A stretch of DNA of 64,000 bases from Plazaster borealis (lineage: Eukaryota > Echinodermata > Asteroidea > Forcipulatida > Labidiasteridae). Below, one piece after another: positions 1-12,800 of this stretch. The DNA lies in assembly GCA_021014325.1 (NCBI GenBank), contig CM037460.1:14675486-14739485 (forward strand), given 5' to 3'. Numbering within the stretch: the first letter of the stretch is position 1; each line of letters opens with the position of its first letter. A program made the position numbers and the translations under genes. Under the pieces are notes generated by a model, which did not search any database, was not told where the DNA came from, and was given only the letters and a program-made list of their open reading frames with translations.

Positions 1-1020
1 ACCTAAAGATGTAGCATTTCTTCCACCCTGGCATAAACCTACAGTTTTCAAAGGAAGATTGTTAGAAATTTTCGCACAAATCATTGAATGGGAACTTCTT
101 ATGAAGTTGTACCTTGTGTGTGACATAATTAAGTTTGGCACCGAGAATAATCAAGAACCGAGTTTCGAAAATTACATCTGAAGTGATAGTATGCACAACG
201 TGAAAGTCAACAATTTATAACAATAGTTATTAATAACCACAGGTAGACTGATAAATCCTGCTATCTCTATGTCAGAATGAGTGGCAGTTTTAGCTAGCAC
301 CAATTAAACGTGGTTTTTTCATTGAATTCAACAAAGAATGTACTTTTCCTCTTAAAACCCTCCGATGGCCTACCGGTCTGCAGCCAGTAGACCGAAAACA
401 CATTTTAGTTAATTACTCGTTCGGTTTTTAGCAAAAATAGGTGAAACCTTTTAAGTTCTATCCTCAGACAGGCCCAATTGACATGGTCTATGACCCTATA
501 GACAGTGTGACTCATGGGCTCGGAATCTCCAGTTAGAAAACACTTTCCCCATAGGCTTGCGCACAAAAAATACTGCGTTTTTACAGTTAAACACATACTA
601 ATTAACCCAAAACAAATTTTAAAATTTAAATATGTTAATTTTTTTGGTCAAACTCTCTCTACAACCTCTGGAAAGGTTATTAGCTTTGAAAAAATATGGA
701 ATCCACATTACAAAGGAGTTTACACACGTTTCACCACGATCTTCTGGCTGCAGTACCCTAGGGCAGCCGTGTAAATCTGACAGGGGCGGGGCATCGCAGG
801 GTTAACCAATCACAATCAACAAGACACATAGAAGCACCCGTATCCACAAATGTTCAATTTTTACATTGTTGATAGTCACATAGATAGTATTTGACAAACT
901 CAGATCTATCTCAACATTGTTATCGTTGTCACTTTTAATTTTACAACATATCTTGCTATTTGACTTTTTCTGTAAAAGCCCATTTGAATTTTCCCCACCC
1001 ACTGGGACCTGTGTTTTTGT
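1..1020. other. No gene recognised, 5' edge of window
   Basis: AT-rich DNA with only short open frames lacking splice signals or recognisable domains. I see nothing that supports a gene here. Confidence 0.4.
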
Positions 1021-1028
1021 GGGTTTGC

Positions 1029-1882
1029 TATTAGCAGGTGGGTTCTTTAATTTAAAGAATTTCCTCGAACATCATACTTAGCTCTACAATACCTCCACTT
1101 ATGCAGAATGGCCTTTTCTTCCACACCTATGGCAAATAACAAAGACTGATTAGCTTGCCTGGAATGCGTATACGTTGAACGAGTGTTGACTTGGTTTTGT
1201 TCTTTGCTTTGTTCTAACCTGTCTATTCTACCAGCTATGGAATGCATGGCATCTTTTAGCGATTCCAGTGTGGTTTGTATAGAAATAACTGTGGCGCTAG
1301 ATTTTGATTCATTCTTTTTACATACTGGTATTTTGGGTTCTTGTGCTGTGTGTTGAACCGAGATACCAAGTCTAGCGTAATTCAGAGCTTCATGAAAAGA
1401 TTTGGGTTGTTTCGAAAATACAAACGATCTGAGGGACGGTAATAATCCACGCACAAAAATAGACAAACATTCAGCATTAGACTTCTTTATCTGTTTACAC
1501 ATAGGGGTCTACGCATGATGTCTGAAGCATAACCGTCTAGTGTCTCAAAAGACGACTGTTTACGTTCAAGCGATTTTGTTTCAATTTGCCACACCCAAGA
1601 TTCGCCTTAAAATGGTTTTTCAAAATATTTTGAATTTCCCAACCGAATTATTTTCTTATGCTCGAATAGTTTCCAAGAAAATGCGGGAATGGCCATCGAT
1701 TCGGCTAAGCAAAGCCAATGTCTTTTTGGCATCTGTGTTAATGCTGCAATGGTTTTGAATTTTGAAACAAACTCATCAATGTCTTCCTCTGGTTTGCCTG
1801 AATATTTCAGACCTAAAGATGATAAGTCATATTTAGTCATTGCCATTTCTAGTTTTGCTTCTTCCTTCACCTCCATTAACAC
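1029..1882 (-). pseudogene. Degenerate retroelement gag-like fragment
   Basis: Two minus-strand open segments (about 1882-1607 and 1502-1047) lie in different frames and read like the capsid/nucleocapsid part of a retroelement gag. The upstream part has the phrase YSGKPEEDIDEFVSKFK, typical of gag-like domains. The downstream part has an acidic/basic helical stretch (RIDRLEQ) and then, in another frame near 1145-1110, a CHRCGRKGH stretch resembling a CCHC zinc knuckle that runs into a stop. The reading frame is broken at least twice, so this is a dead fragment. No protease, RT or LTRs were recognised nearby. An unrelated host gag-derived gene is possible but the frame damage argues against it. 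Confidence 0.5.
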
Positions 1883-1889
1883 AAAATAT

Positions 1890-2730
1890 ATATTTTAGAC
1901 ACTGTAAGTGAACTCGGTTTTTAGATTCTATATAACGGGAGGCACAATGTCTTTCATAATTCGAAATCACTTAATATCCAGATACAGGCATAAAAAACTG
2001 ACTCAGTGGTAACGAGCAACCGTAGAAAGCTGTTGATAGTATAAAACATTGTGAGAAACGACTCCCTCTGAAGGGCGTAGTTTTTGAGAAAGAGGTAATT
2101 TCTCACTAAAATAATAAAAAACTTCTTGCATAAAGTTTGTATTCCTATCTGAAAGCACACAAATTTGCCAACAAGCGTGTTTTTTCTTTCACCATTTTCT
2201 TGCCACTTCGATGACCAATTGAGCCCAAATTTTCACAGGCTTGTTATTTTATGCATATGTTGGGATACACATAATGAGAACACTGGTCTTTGACAATTAC
2301 CAAACGTGTACGATGCCTTTAAAAATAATTAGGAAGCAAACTTACCAAAAACGATAAGGGCAGCTAGCCGTAGGGCGTTGGCCGTCCCGGGAATGTTGCG
2401 TAAAAACACAAATTTCTTTGAAGTGCAATACCCGGATATTCCACCATTTGTTGTGTTTCACTTTAAGAGAAACTAAACTAAATGAAGACGGAAATAAATC
2501 TCATGTTGAGAAATTAAATTCTAGCTCAACTTATTTATTAGAAAAGTTTTTTACCTTGGAAAATCAGTGAACATTGGAAATGAATACATAAGTGCGAGCC
2601 CAACGCTCCCTGGAGCCATCTGCGCCAGTTCAATAGGCACAGTCTGTTTTACTAGACAATGAGGTCGTATAGCGGGTTTCCAAAACGACAGGAAGGGGCT
2701 CCACAATACCTCTATAAACATTCTTTTGAA
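1890..2730. other. No gene; MITE remnant near 2195-2310
   Basis: The stretch at about 2195-2310 (CGATGACCAATTGAGC ... TTACCAAACGTGTAC) matches the right half of the element at 26033-26360, so it is a truncated copy. The rest is unassigned. A minus-strand open frame over 2551-2827 has no recognisable domain. Confidence 0.4.
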
Positions 2731-3201
2731 TAATAACGTTTTTGGGGTCATGCAACTGATAGATTGTGTAATTATGACAAGTTGCCACTACCTGGGGGTT
2801 CTTTGCTTCAACTAAATAAACTCCCATGTTACCATATGCTAAAAAATGCTAAATATTCCAATACTCAAACAATTATTTCAAAGTCTCTCAGCCTCTTGAA
2901 AACCAATCAAATATTTTCAGACAACTAAACTTCAGATTTTTTTTCAATTCTTGGCAGGTCAGCCGTTTGGATTTTTTGCTAATTACCCCAGAAAAATACA
3001 CCCCTGAAAAAAATGTTTTTTCCAAAACCGACTTGCTGCCAGTTTTCGTGAAGCACTTCTCCACTTCCCCGGTCAAATAGGGCCAACTTTAACGCCTAAA
3101 ATTATCAAGTCTCCTCAACAGTTGAAGCACAGAACCCCCAGGTTGTGATAGATTCTCATATTTACACAATCTATTAATTGCATGACCCCCAAAACGTTAT
3201 A
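2731..3201. repeat. Inverted repeat, arms of about 82 bp
   Basis: The arm at 2731-2812 (containing GATAGATTGTGTAA and CTGGGGGTTCT) reappears as its reverse complement at 3121-3201, separated by about 308 bp. The arms are diverged but colinear, which fits an old foldback or MITE. Confidence 0.65.
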
Positions 3202-3900
3202 ATTAAAATTAAGTTGTGGGTTTACAAATTATGATAAGTAGCTTGGCGCATGAATTCTGGCTTATTTAGTGTGGTGCACCCTTCAGAAGAATGCGTTTTT
3301 TCAATAGCGCCACCAATAGTTGATTTTTGGACAAACATTGGTGGCGCCCTCCTTCTTCTTGTTTAATTATCTTTGAACTCGATTTGAATGGCACCTCCTC
3401 CTGCTGACTGCTGTATGCCAGGATGTTCTGTAACTTCTGTTGAAGTTCTGATGATCCTGACAATTCTTAAAATATTTGAAATATCGGGTAAGTGATTGAT
3501 GAATTTTAACTTTTGTCATCTTAACTTTGCATTGATTAATCTTTTTTTGTATCTAGTGGGCGTAGTGGTTGTGGGCCTGATCTTGCGTGTGTCCAAAACG
3601 GACGGTACAAGTTTACAGCAATCCAGTCAGCAGACATGTCAGATCACGTTCACCAGTTCACAATCTCCCAAATCAATGAATCAGCTGATCGTGCATTGTC
3701 TTGAGCTTGTAAAAAGTTGTATTTTGTCAGTACTAAATATGAAATAATTGTGAGGTTACACTGATGTCTGTAAGTTATTAACTATAGGCAGTTCCGTCAA
3801 CAGACATTTCGTTTGTACCCACAACCTTATGTTATGGGGCTATGGATGGAGTTGTTCTAAACTTCTATATTGAATAGGCCTATATCATGTCATATTATTC
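3202..3900. other. No gene seen
   Basis: Short frames on both strands without splice or domain support. No repeat family recognised. Confidence 0.3.
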
Positions 3901-3904
3901 ACTT

Positions 3905-4290
3905 TTCTAAAGAATTCCTCTGTCTGTGGGGTCCAAGTTGAACAAAGAAAATGTTCTTTGTGGGGTCTATTGTTTCATTGTTACTAAAAAGTAAAAAGAC
4001 TCCACAAAGGGCCCTGCTGTGTAGTTAAGTAAGCCCACATTTCCCTTGGCACACACAGACACAACATTATGATTCCACGAATTGGGTTTGTGGGGTCCAG
4101 TATGGGTTGCAGTTCTATTCTTTTTCTAAAGAATTTCTCTGTGAGGTCCAAGTTGAACAAAGAAAAACTTTCATTGTTCCATTGTTGTGGAAAAGACCCC
4201 ACAACTTGTGGGGGTCTCTTCCACAAGAGCCCCTGCATTATAAGCCCACACTCTCTGCCTCTGGCCCTGAAAAAAAGAGCACAATTATAC
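3905..4290. repeat. Diverged direct duplication, period about 217 bp
   Basis: A block starting CTAAAGAATTCCTCTGTC with GTCCAAGTTGAACAAAGAAAA near 3908 recurs near 4125 with the same order of words (GTGGGGTC, GCCCACA). This looks like a local tandem duplication, now diverged. Confidence 0.55.
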
Positions 4291-4299
4291 TAAAACCAT

Positions 4300-5375
4300 A
4301 ACTTAGGCCTATGTTTCGTTCGTTTCACGTATCCAAAACCTTGCAGCAGGCTTATCTCTTCTTACTGACATTGGAAAAATTATCAAAATCAGAGGTAAAG
4401 TTTTGTAGATATCGTTGAAAAAAGAGCAATCCCTATTCCAGTCTGCACAGCCTTGCGCGAAAACTCCCATTCAAATCAAACCTGTGCGTGACCAGTCAAT
4501 CAACTCGCAGTCGGAAATCTTTGTTACTCAAATTCGGAAAGTAGGCCTATCCAAAAAACTTGAGTTTGTTTTTTCGTGCTTTGAATGGATTTGGCATTTT
4601 GGCTGGAGGAAATGAGAAAATTTCAACGTCAAGATGCTTCGCCTGCTGCAGATTCTCTAAATTTTCTTGGCTTTTATTTTTTGTTTTTAATTTTTAAAGT
4701 TTTCTTAGTAATATTTTGCAAAGAAAATTGCAGTATAACGTGAGCTTATTAGCAAGATGGCTTACATAATCAAAGTTATATTTGTGAAGTTTTGGGGTAA
4801 GTTCAATTAAAAACCGTTAAGTCTTTTTTAGCACTCCATGGTCACGCGAACCATCTCAAACATACTTCGTACTGAGCATTAGTATTAGTTCAAGACACTC
4901 CTCCGAACACTGCGCACTTTCACTTGCGAACTACCGTTGATAGAAGGCGCTCTCTCAAGATGAACCGCGAAGGTCTTGGAACCAAGACTAATGTGCAACG
5001 CACGCCCTCTAGTGTCAAAGTGTTGTCATTTCAGTGAGCTACCATAACAGTAATATTTTTCCTCCATGTTTAGACTACTTACATGTAGCATAAAAGTCTG
5101 ACTTGGGTCTAGGTTAATCTTTTCTGTGTACATGTTTCGGTTTTCAGTTTTCCCGCAAGCTGTGATTGACGCTACGCTTCGGCTAAAATAAGGCATAAAT
5201 TAGAATAAAACAAGAACTGATACTCCACGTTTTTGAACAACCCTAGCTCATAGCAAGAGGTACTTATTTTTGCAACCAAACATCACATTTTCAAACTTTA
5301 AATGCCAGATCACTTTTTTGTGTATTTCAGACTGCAAGTTTGAGAAAGAAAACTTTTTAATTTATCTTTTTTACT
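4300..5375. other. No gene recognised
   Basis: No domain-bearing open frame. A 25-codon ATG frame at 4960 lies in locally GC-richer sequence but has no good donor site. Otherwise unassigned. Confidence 0.3.
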
Positions 5376-5521
5376 GGAGCCGGTTTTCACTGCAGGGTAA
5401 TGACCGGGTTGGTGGCTGGCTACTGTTGATACATTTAGGCGAGGTCCAATAACACTAACATTAAACAGTGCTCAGCCAGCCACCAACCAAGGTCATTACC
5501 ATGCAGTGAAGACCGGCTCCT
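5376..5521. repeat. Foldback hairpin, about 146 bp
   Basis: The left arm at 5376-5430 (GGAGCCGG, GGTAATGACC, GGTTGGTGGCTGGC) is mirrored at about 5462-5521 (GCCAGCCACCAACC, GGTCATTACC, CCGGCTCC). Arms of about 55 bp with a few mismatches surround a loop of about 30 bp. Small MITE-like palindrome. Confidence 0.75.
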
Positions 5522-5747
5522 GACCCTGTGTTATTGCCATTAATAAATACCTGTAATGGAAACAGCTAGTAAAAATCATACTGATTTTTTCTTTCGACAA
5601 TAATGATATTTTTCGAATTGTTTGATTCATGTTCAAGGGCCATTCTTTAGGCTGTTCATAAATCTTTGGTTTTTGTTGGGCATATGCTTTGCATATTTAT
5701 GGCATCTCGTTATGTCATAATAGCATTTCTAACTTCATGTTGTGTTG

Positions 5748-6160
5748 TGGATGAGCAGTTAAGTGTACCGGACAGCGGACACAAGCTCTGTTGTTTCTGA
5801 TCAACAGAGTGATGGGTTCGAGTCTCGGTCTTTGTGTCCTTTAAAGCAAGACACTCAACCAGTATTACTTCGCCCTTCGGATGGGATGAAAGCCGTATGT
5901 CCTGTGAGTTGTGTAATAATGCACGTAAAAGAACCCAGTTACACTTATTGCTAAGAGAAGGGGGTTGCCCCGATGTTTCTGGCAGTGGCTGCTGAATGAG
6001 CACCTTGTAAACCATACATAAATGGGTCTCATAATTATAAAACATAGTTCTCTGGATCTCTGCTTAACCTGTTAAAACAAAAAAATATTGAGCGCTTCAA
6101 TATGTTATAATTCGCTATATTATAAGAACCCAGTATTATAATTATTATGTTGGTTTCATG
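5748..6160 (+). mobile_element. tRNA-derived SINE (family U), diverged copy
   Basis: The head resembles a tRNA gene with a B box at 5815-5825 (GGTTCGAGTCT). The body (GACACTCAACCA, GTAAAAGAACCCAGT, CACCTTGTAAACCAT, GAGCGCTTC) and a final TATTATAATTATTAT tail match the better copies at 36754-37165 and 61356-61745. Pol III transcribed when active; this copy is diverged. Confidence 0.75.
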
Positions 6161-6584
6161 TTCATAATGGCTATCTTAAATTGATACATTGTTACCTGTG
6201 CGTTCACGCGGCATAATCTCTCCTAGCCAAAAAACAATACTAAAAACAAAACCCAGTTGAATTGATAGTTCCCGCACAACAAGCACAGTGCGTACAGAAC
6301 TTGTACACAACATGCTTTCTTTATGTCACATGTTAGGCCTAATACACCCCCACGTGACCATGTTAGTTGTTGGGATAATCATATACATGTAGACCCATAA
6401 ATAGTGCCAATACACAGGACTCCTTCTGTTTCTTGGCCCTAGCCGCACTATGTAGCATCAGGAACTGTGATGATCTTTCGAATGGAAACTCTAGTTCTTT
6501 TGCCGAAATTTTCCCCCATGTGAAAGTTCCCTATTGAACAAATTTTAAAATCTTTCTGATAGGCCTAATGGAAACTTTTTCCCT

Positions 6585-6665
6585 ATTATGTTGAATGTAA
6601 TTCTAAATATCTCCCTGATTGTTGTACAAAATCTCCCTGATTGCAAGATGCAAATTTTGGCAGCT
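6585..6665 (+). repeat. Fragment of dispersed repeat B
   Basis: CTATTATGTTGAA, TAATTCTAAATATCTCCC, AAATCTCCCTG and TGCAAGATGCAAAT recur at 37363-37570 and, inverted, at 40434-40637. Partial copy. Confidence 0.65.
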
Positions 6666-6924
6666 CTGGCCTAAGCACGCTGAGTTGCAACAAGGTCCTC
6701 ACACTCCTCTGAATGTTTTCTTTTACTTGGTGGGGGCATCTTTTGTTTTAAAATGGGTTTTTTTTTTTAATGATTTTTGTGAACTTCATCTGAAGTTGTG
6801 GTGTTTGAAGTCAAATTTTAATTTTATATTTTGTTGCGAATTGGCCGCAATTCGCGTGATCAGCCCGATACGCTAGCTTGTGCTTGGGGAGAACCCTGTT
6901 ACAACACTGTATACTTTTATGCTC

Positions 6925-7555
6925 TTCAGCGTTCTCCCTTAACAGCGGTCCACAGGCCAAATGCCAGTAAGAAACACTTGAGGACCTGTTGAAATCCACA
7001 TCAAGTTCAGTGTTGAAAAGCATCCCTATTTCATTTGAACTATGGACTAGGGAAAAAGCTGATGGACTAGTGAAATGACAAGCTAACTAGTCCTGCTGGC
7101 TAGTCACTGAAAAGGTTAAGGGCAAACCCTTCTCTTTACTTTGTTTTAACATTTGGACAGCAATGATCACACTGTTAAGGACAGCAACTTGATAACCCTA
7201 TGGAGGTAGAATCACTGATACCTAGTTGGCCTTTCTAGCACGGGATGGTAGATAAGAACTTTCACTGGACAAAAGCTGGAGTTCTAACAAGAAGTAGGAA
7301 TGGTATCAAAATTGCTGTAAATTTACAAAAAAGCAGCTTTCTCACTTAACGGTGGTCCGCTGGCCAAATGCCAGTCAAAACAGAGAACCAGTCAAAACTA
7401 TCTCCAAGTGGTCCAGCTGGCTAGTTCAGTGTTGGAAAGCATCCGTATTTTAGGCCTCTTATGAAATATGAACTGGTGAAAAAGCTGGTGGACTAGTGAA
7501 ACAGCAAGCTGATTGGCCCTGCCAGCTAGTCACTAAAAAAGTTTAAGGGCAAACC
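6925..7555 (+). repeat. Two copies of dispersed repeat F
   Basis: Copies at about 6925-7130 and 7345-7555 share GGCCAAATGCCAGT, GAGGACC, TTGGAAAGCATCC-type words, AAAAAGCTG-TGGACTAGTGAAA and AAGGGCAAACCCT. A third copy lies at 19900-20175. Non-coding; function unknown. Confidence 0.65.
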
Positions 7556-9722
7556 CTGAAAAAGGGACTTCCAAATTGTTCACTTACAATTACTTTTGTG
7601 CACAGCCACAATCATGGGTACACTTTTTTTTACAAAAAAGACACCAAATGAACGATCAGATAAATATTGAGTAACTCTTTGCAGATCTTGTATTCTACAA
7701 ACTCAAGCACTTGTTATTCATCATTGACACAGCGATTGTTAATTGATATATACAGGGGTAGAAATAGACATCCGACATACCGGGGCCAACTTTAGCCCCT
7801 GGGTTAGCAAAAAAAGGACCGGCCCAGGAGCTATCCTCCTGGGACTAAGGGCTTTTCCCTAACTAATTTTATAATTCAATATTGCACTGTTTCAGCCCGG
7901 CCCCGGCACCCACAAAAATCACGAAAACTACCAGCATGTATGAATCATCCAACGTTTTGGGTCGCCTGCAAGTTTTTTTACAAGCACACAATTTTCCAAG
8001 TGTTGAAAAAAACACACAAAAAAAACACACGGAAGTGAAGTTTGTAAAATTGCGTTTTGGGACGATCTTTTCCCCTAATTTCTGCCCTTAATAATACTGT
8101 TTTCATCAACAGCAATTTGCATGGTTTCGTAATTTGAGGATCGGTTTTATAGAACTTTTTTGCACTGAAATCTTCGTGATTTAAGATCGATCGACAACGC
8201 ACATTGGGAAAATTGTGTGGCGAGAGCGATGTGTTTATGAGTACGAGGTTAACATTTTGGAAGAAATATTACAGGAACGAGGTTAAAATCAGACTCCACC
8301 GCGCGTCTTTTGCCCCTGGAAATTCAAGTTGTGTGTTTCCCTTCTCGCCTTCATATTATTGTACGGAACATGGAGATGAGAGCCAGACTAATAATAATGC
8401 ATGCGTGTTTTTACTGGAAATAAACGATCGCAATCGCGATCGCGGCCACATTAAATCTAGCAATTATCAAGACTTGTCAAACAATTTTTCTTGTCAAACC
8501 GTGTGGGTGTAAAGTTATTTTTTATAACTGTTCATGTAAGAATGGGACCAAGGGTTTTTTTAAGCGCCGGAAGCGTTGTAGAAATAGAGGGTCAAGGGGC
8601 TTTTTATTGGGGACCAAGCGCTAATAGCGCCGAGGCGCCGGGTTATTTCGACGCCTGTATATATAAATAACATTGAGATAACTGCAACATCAGTGGTTTT
8701 CAAACTGTTGTTCATAAAATGGAATTAAAAAAATGTGTACCCATGGTTGTGGCTCTGCACTTTTACATTGTACAGTGATTAAACAAGCAGGGTGTCTGAA
8801 GTTAGAATATAAATGGCCTCCAATAAAAAAGATAGGCCCACTGGTTAATATCCTGGTTGACCCTGGTTCTTATCAGCCAACCCCCCTCCCCACCTTTCCC
8901 CCACCTCCAGGTAAACAAAAGATAGTGTTTAGCCTACATGTATGCATATCCCCTGCAAACACTTTATTTGATCTGTCCAGAACAGTTTTAGGGGTGGCTT
9001 TTAATACCAGTGTATATTTGCTTCTCTTAGCAACCACATAATGAGAAGTGGAGACCATTGAAGGTGGACAAAAAGCTTCTTAATGTAGTTGCAGAGCAAG
9101 TACAACCACTGAGCTACTGTCTATGGACCCAGAGTGTTTCTGCTGTAATTCTGCTGTAATTTCAAGCTGTTATCGGAGTGTGTTGAATGGGGCAAAAGTT
9201 GATAGGGTGATTGTCCAATCATCTGTCCTTCATTCTGTCCTTCATTCAGTCCTTCGTTGGTTGAGTCGTTAAGTCATTCAACGTTATACACATACACAGA
9301 CCAGTTCGCAGCTTGTTTACTGAATCTCTATTTTGCTGTGTTCATCCAGATACTGCAGTATGGCATACAGGGTAAGTTAAGACTGGAAAATACTTTTGAA
9401 CTTTTCAATTTGTTGTTGATGTTTTTTGTAAATTTAACTTCATAGACAAAAATTACTCATCTTGACAATTAACTTAATTTGACAAAATTACGCAGTTTGA
9501 TATGTGTACATGAAGAACTTTTCTTTAAAAACCTACTAAAAACACATGAAGTGGTACATCTTACATAGTACGTCTGCCTCTTCCAGATTGATAGATCTAT
9601 AATATAAGGAAGGAACCTACATGTACATGTGTTGTACATGTCTAGCTTTATCCATGACTTCAGTCGCCAAAGAATTTTGCAAGATATTGATAAGTTTCTG
9701 CTCTATCCATTTTCCCTTGTAG
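7556..9722. other. Upstream of first recognised kinesin exon; no gene proven
   Basis: The start-codon exon and promoter of the kinesin gene should lie here or further left, but I could not assign them. A strong donor (ACAGG then GTAAGT) at about 9371 follows a plausible acceptor (TTCATCCAG), giving a possible 22-nt exon at 9350-9371. A 102-codon frame at 8204-8512 has no known domain. GC-rich palindromic words (CGATCGCAATCGCGATCG) occur near 8425. Confidence 0.3.
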
Positions 9723-9855
9723 CAAGCGAACAATAATGTCTTCAACACGCCAAAGACGTACCAGGCAGCCTCTGGTGGAAATGGGCTAGGCAAACTGCGC
9801 TCCCCTACCCCATCAAAATGGGACACAATGAAGGAGCAACTAGGAATATCTGACG
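9723..9855 (+). CDS. KIFC3: Kinesin exon (first recognised)
   Basis: Encodes a Pro/Ser/Gly-rich stretch ending KEQLGISD. It opens in phase 0 after CTTGTAG and ends one base into a codon that exon 16729-16788 completes as Asp. No start codon fits the frame before the late Met of WDTMKEQ. Confidence 0.8.
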
Positions 9856-12800
9856 GTGAGCTGAGAATTTTATTTTTAATTCTTTAGAAAGAAATTTGTA
9901 AGCGCGGAAATGTATTTCTGGTTTGTTTAGATAGAATGCTGGTCAACTCGTACGCAGGCAAACTTGTACACACCAACTCGTACACACACAAACTCGTACG
10001 CACACAAACTGGTACGCACACCAACTCGTACACCCACCAACTCGTACGCAAGTATAATTCAGTACGTGTTAAAATGTTTCGCCGTTTTTATGCAAAGTAT
10101 AATAATAATAAACTCGAAACCATACTAACAAGTTGTAGGTGTAGGTTTTTCGAAAGGTTTGACAACTATTAAGTTTTCCGTTTGTGATTTTGTTTCCCCC
10201 TTTAAGAGTATTATTAAAGAGTATTTCCAATTTGACGGATGGCTTTTTTTTCGCAAGGTAGGGCCTATTTGACATTTTTTTTGTTTTATGGATACTGTTA
10301 TATTGTAAATTTGTTTGAACACTTTTTAAAGAAGTGCCGGTTAAATGTTGAAATCGGACGGCAGTCAGGCCCTTAGTTTTGATTGTAGGCCTAAATAAAT
10401 TTTGAAATCTGAAAAATTGTTGGGAGTTTTTCCCGTTTGGAAAGTTTCCTTAATGAAATAGGATATTAATTAATTATTCACTCTTGGGCGTTATTGCAAA
10501 TTAATTTCGAAATTAGCCTACTTCAGTGGCACGATGCTTTCGTAAAACAGTCACTCTAGATGTTGTTTCCAATGTACAAGTATACGCACGTAGAAACACA
10601 CTTGCGTACGACTTGGCGTGCGTACGAGTTTGTGTGTGTACGAGTTTGTGTGTGTACGAGTTGGTTGGCGCACAAGTTGACCAATTGGCGTACTGGTTGG
10701 CAGGCATACGAGTTTGCGTGCGTACGAGTTGACCTGTTTCCGTTTAGATGTTGTTCCTGCTCATATCTGAAAGCGAGCAACCCTAGTAACAACCAAAACC
10801 TGCAGCGAACATTAATTCCCCAGAAAAATATTTCTGCTGTTTTTTGTTTTCCTTTTTTGAGAGATCAAAGACTAAAAATACATTAGCAGACCTCTAGTGA
10901 TACTTCACGGAGGCAACAGAGGCAATTGCCTCCGTTGCCTTGGTGCCTTTTCCTTGGTGCCCCTTGAAATGTTCAAATATAAATTTACAATTTCCTCATA
11001 GAGGTGCCCTTTCAAAAACGAAGCATCAGGCCTGTGTTAGTAAAGCTTGCTTTTCAAACTCGGGAAAACAAATTTTACATACTCTTGGTTATTATTTTTT
11101 TTAACAAGCATCCAGTTTTGATGAAAACATAAATAGTTCACTGGTCAGGGAGATTGACTTGTCTTTGAAATCCAGTAATTCTTAACAAGGTAAAACCTGA
11201 ACAAGGTAGAAATTAAATAGGATTTGAGGCATTGCATGGTGAGGTATTGAAAATGTAAATTCGGTTTGCGGTAACACCATGTGTATATCTACTTTGCTGT
11301 GTAGATTTTGTTCTTTGAAAACTTGTCTTGATATGTATTGTACTGCCGCGGAGTAGATTTCGGAATTCGGGAGACTTTTCTACTGCCGCGGAGTAGATTT
11401 CGGAATTCGGGAGACTACCATGTTCTGAAAAGAACTGTCCTGCTTCTTAACTTCTTCTTCTTATCCTGTCCACACATGCTAGATGCTGTGTTTCAGCCAG
11501 AACTGAGCACAGTCGTTGGCACTTTTATTGAATTCAGCTAGGTCTCCAGCCTCGCACCTCTGCTCCAGTAGGGGAAAAGATATCAGTGTTTATCCCCCAA
11601 AATTTGAATCTGATTAAGCGTTACTGTGTGACAGTAATGTTTCCCAGATTCCAATTGCAGATTATTCTTCCTGCGTGGACATAACCGCTCCAGATTTTTG
11701 GCAATAGATCAAAAACGCTACCACCTTTTGAAATGAAATTTTCGCAGGTTAGTTTTATGGTATTATCTATAACTGTATCAGGATTGAAACAAGCAGTGGG
11801 TTCCAGTTACCAAATGTCATACAATCGCTTTAAGGGAAAATGCTGATGTGTTTACAGGCCCAATGATAAAATCACTCGCCTCGGGTCTGTGGTCCAGTGT
11901 TAATTTTGAGCCCTGAATGAGGTCATCCCCCACCCATTTTAGTTTGCATAACGAATCCATACATGTTACATTGTAAACTATTATGTGTCTTGGAACAATA
12001 CTGTTAACTAAACCCAGCGCCTGCCCCCTTCTCCAAACAAACACACAGATGTTGGTCTAGATAGACTAAATACTGTCAGACAGTAAGCTCTGTTTCAGCT
12101 GGTGTTGCATCATCAAATTACCAAAGAACCATAAATGTAGAAATAATACCAAGCTGATGCTAGTTGTATGTAAGCCGACCCCCCCCCCCCCCAGATGTAG
12201 AGCATCAAACAAAACCCTCTATTGTCTAATTGTAAACAATTGCAATGAGTAAACACTAAACGATGTATTAAATGAACTACACTTTGGGCTCCTTGTGCAT
12301 TGTTGTGCTACAACAAGCGTTGGCGGTCAATGTAACTTTTTTATTAACAGAGAAAATGGAATTCGAAGAAGGAATTAGCTGTTGCAAACTGCTTTAATAC
12401 CAACCAAAATGACCTAATATTAAATGCAAAAAAATAGTTAATGGCCTGACGTTTCGACCCTAGCAGAGTCTTTCTTAAACTTTGAAGGCTAAATGACAAC
12501 ACATCACACATGAACATTAAGCCCTTTTCACATGAAATACATGAATAGAGAGAGAGAGGCAGAGAGCGCACAGAAAAAGCGAGGGGTGAACAATGAATAG
12601 GGAGACAAAGGGAAGGGGCTGGTTTTACCATAGAAGATCAAAGGTGGGAATAAATAGGGAGAAAAAGTAATTATTTAGTGAATGAGGCAGGATAAAAAGG
12701 GGATATCTGTGGGGAAATTGCAAACCGCTCATCAACCGAAAGGACCTGTGGTATAAATGCAAAACAATGTAATCGCATGAGTTTGGAAACTAGCAGAGTC

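Noticed and set aside
4960..5037. Short ATG frame of 25 codons in GC-richer DNA as a possible first exon of the kinesin
   Set aside because: No good donor in the frame and phase cannot be matched to the exon at 9723.
8204..8512. 102-codon frame as upstream exon or gene
   Set aside because: No domain, no splice signals in phase, atypical composition for the coding exons here.
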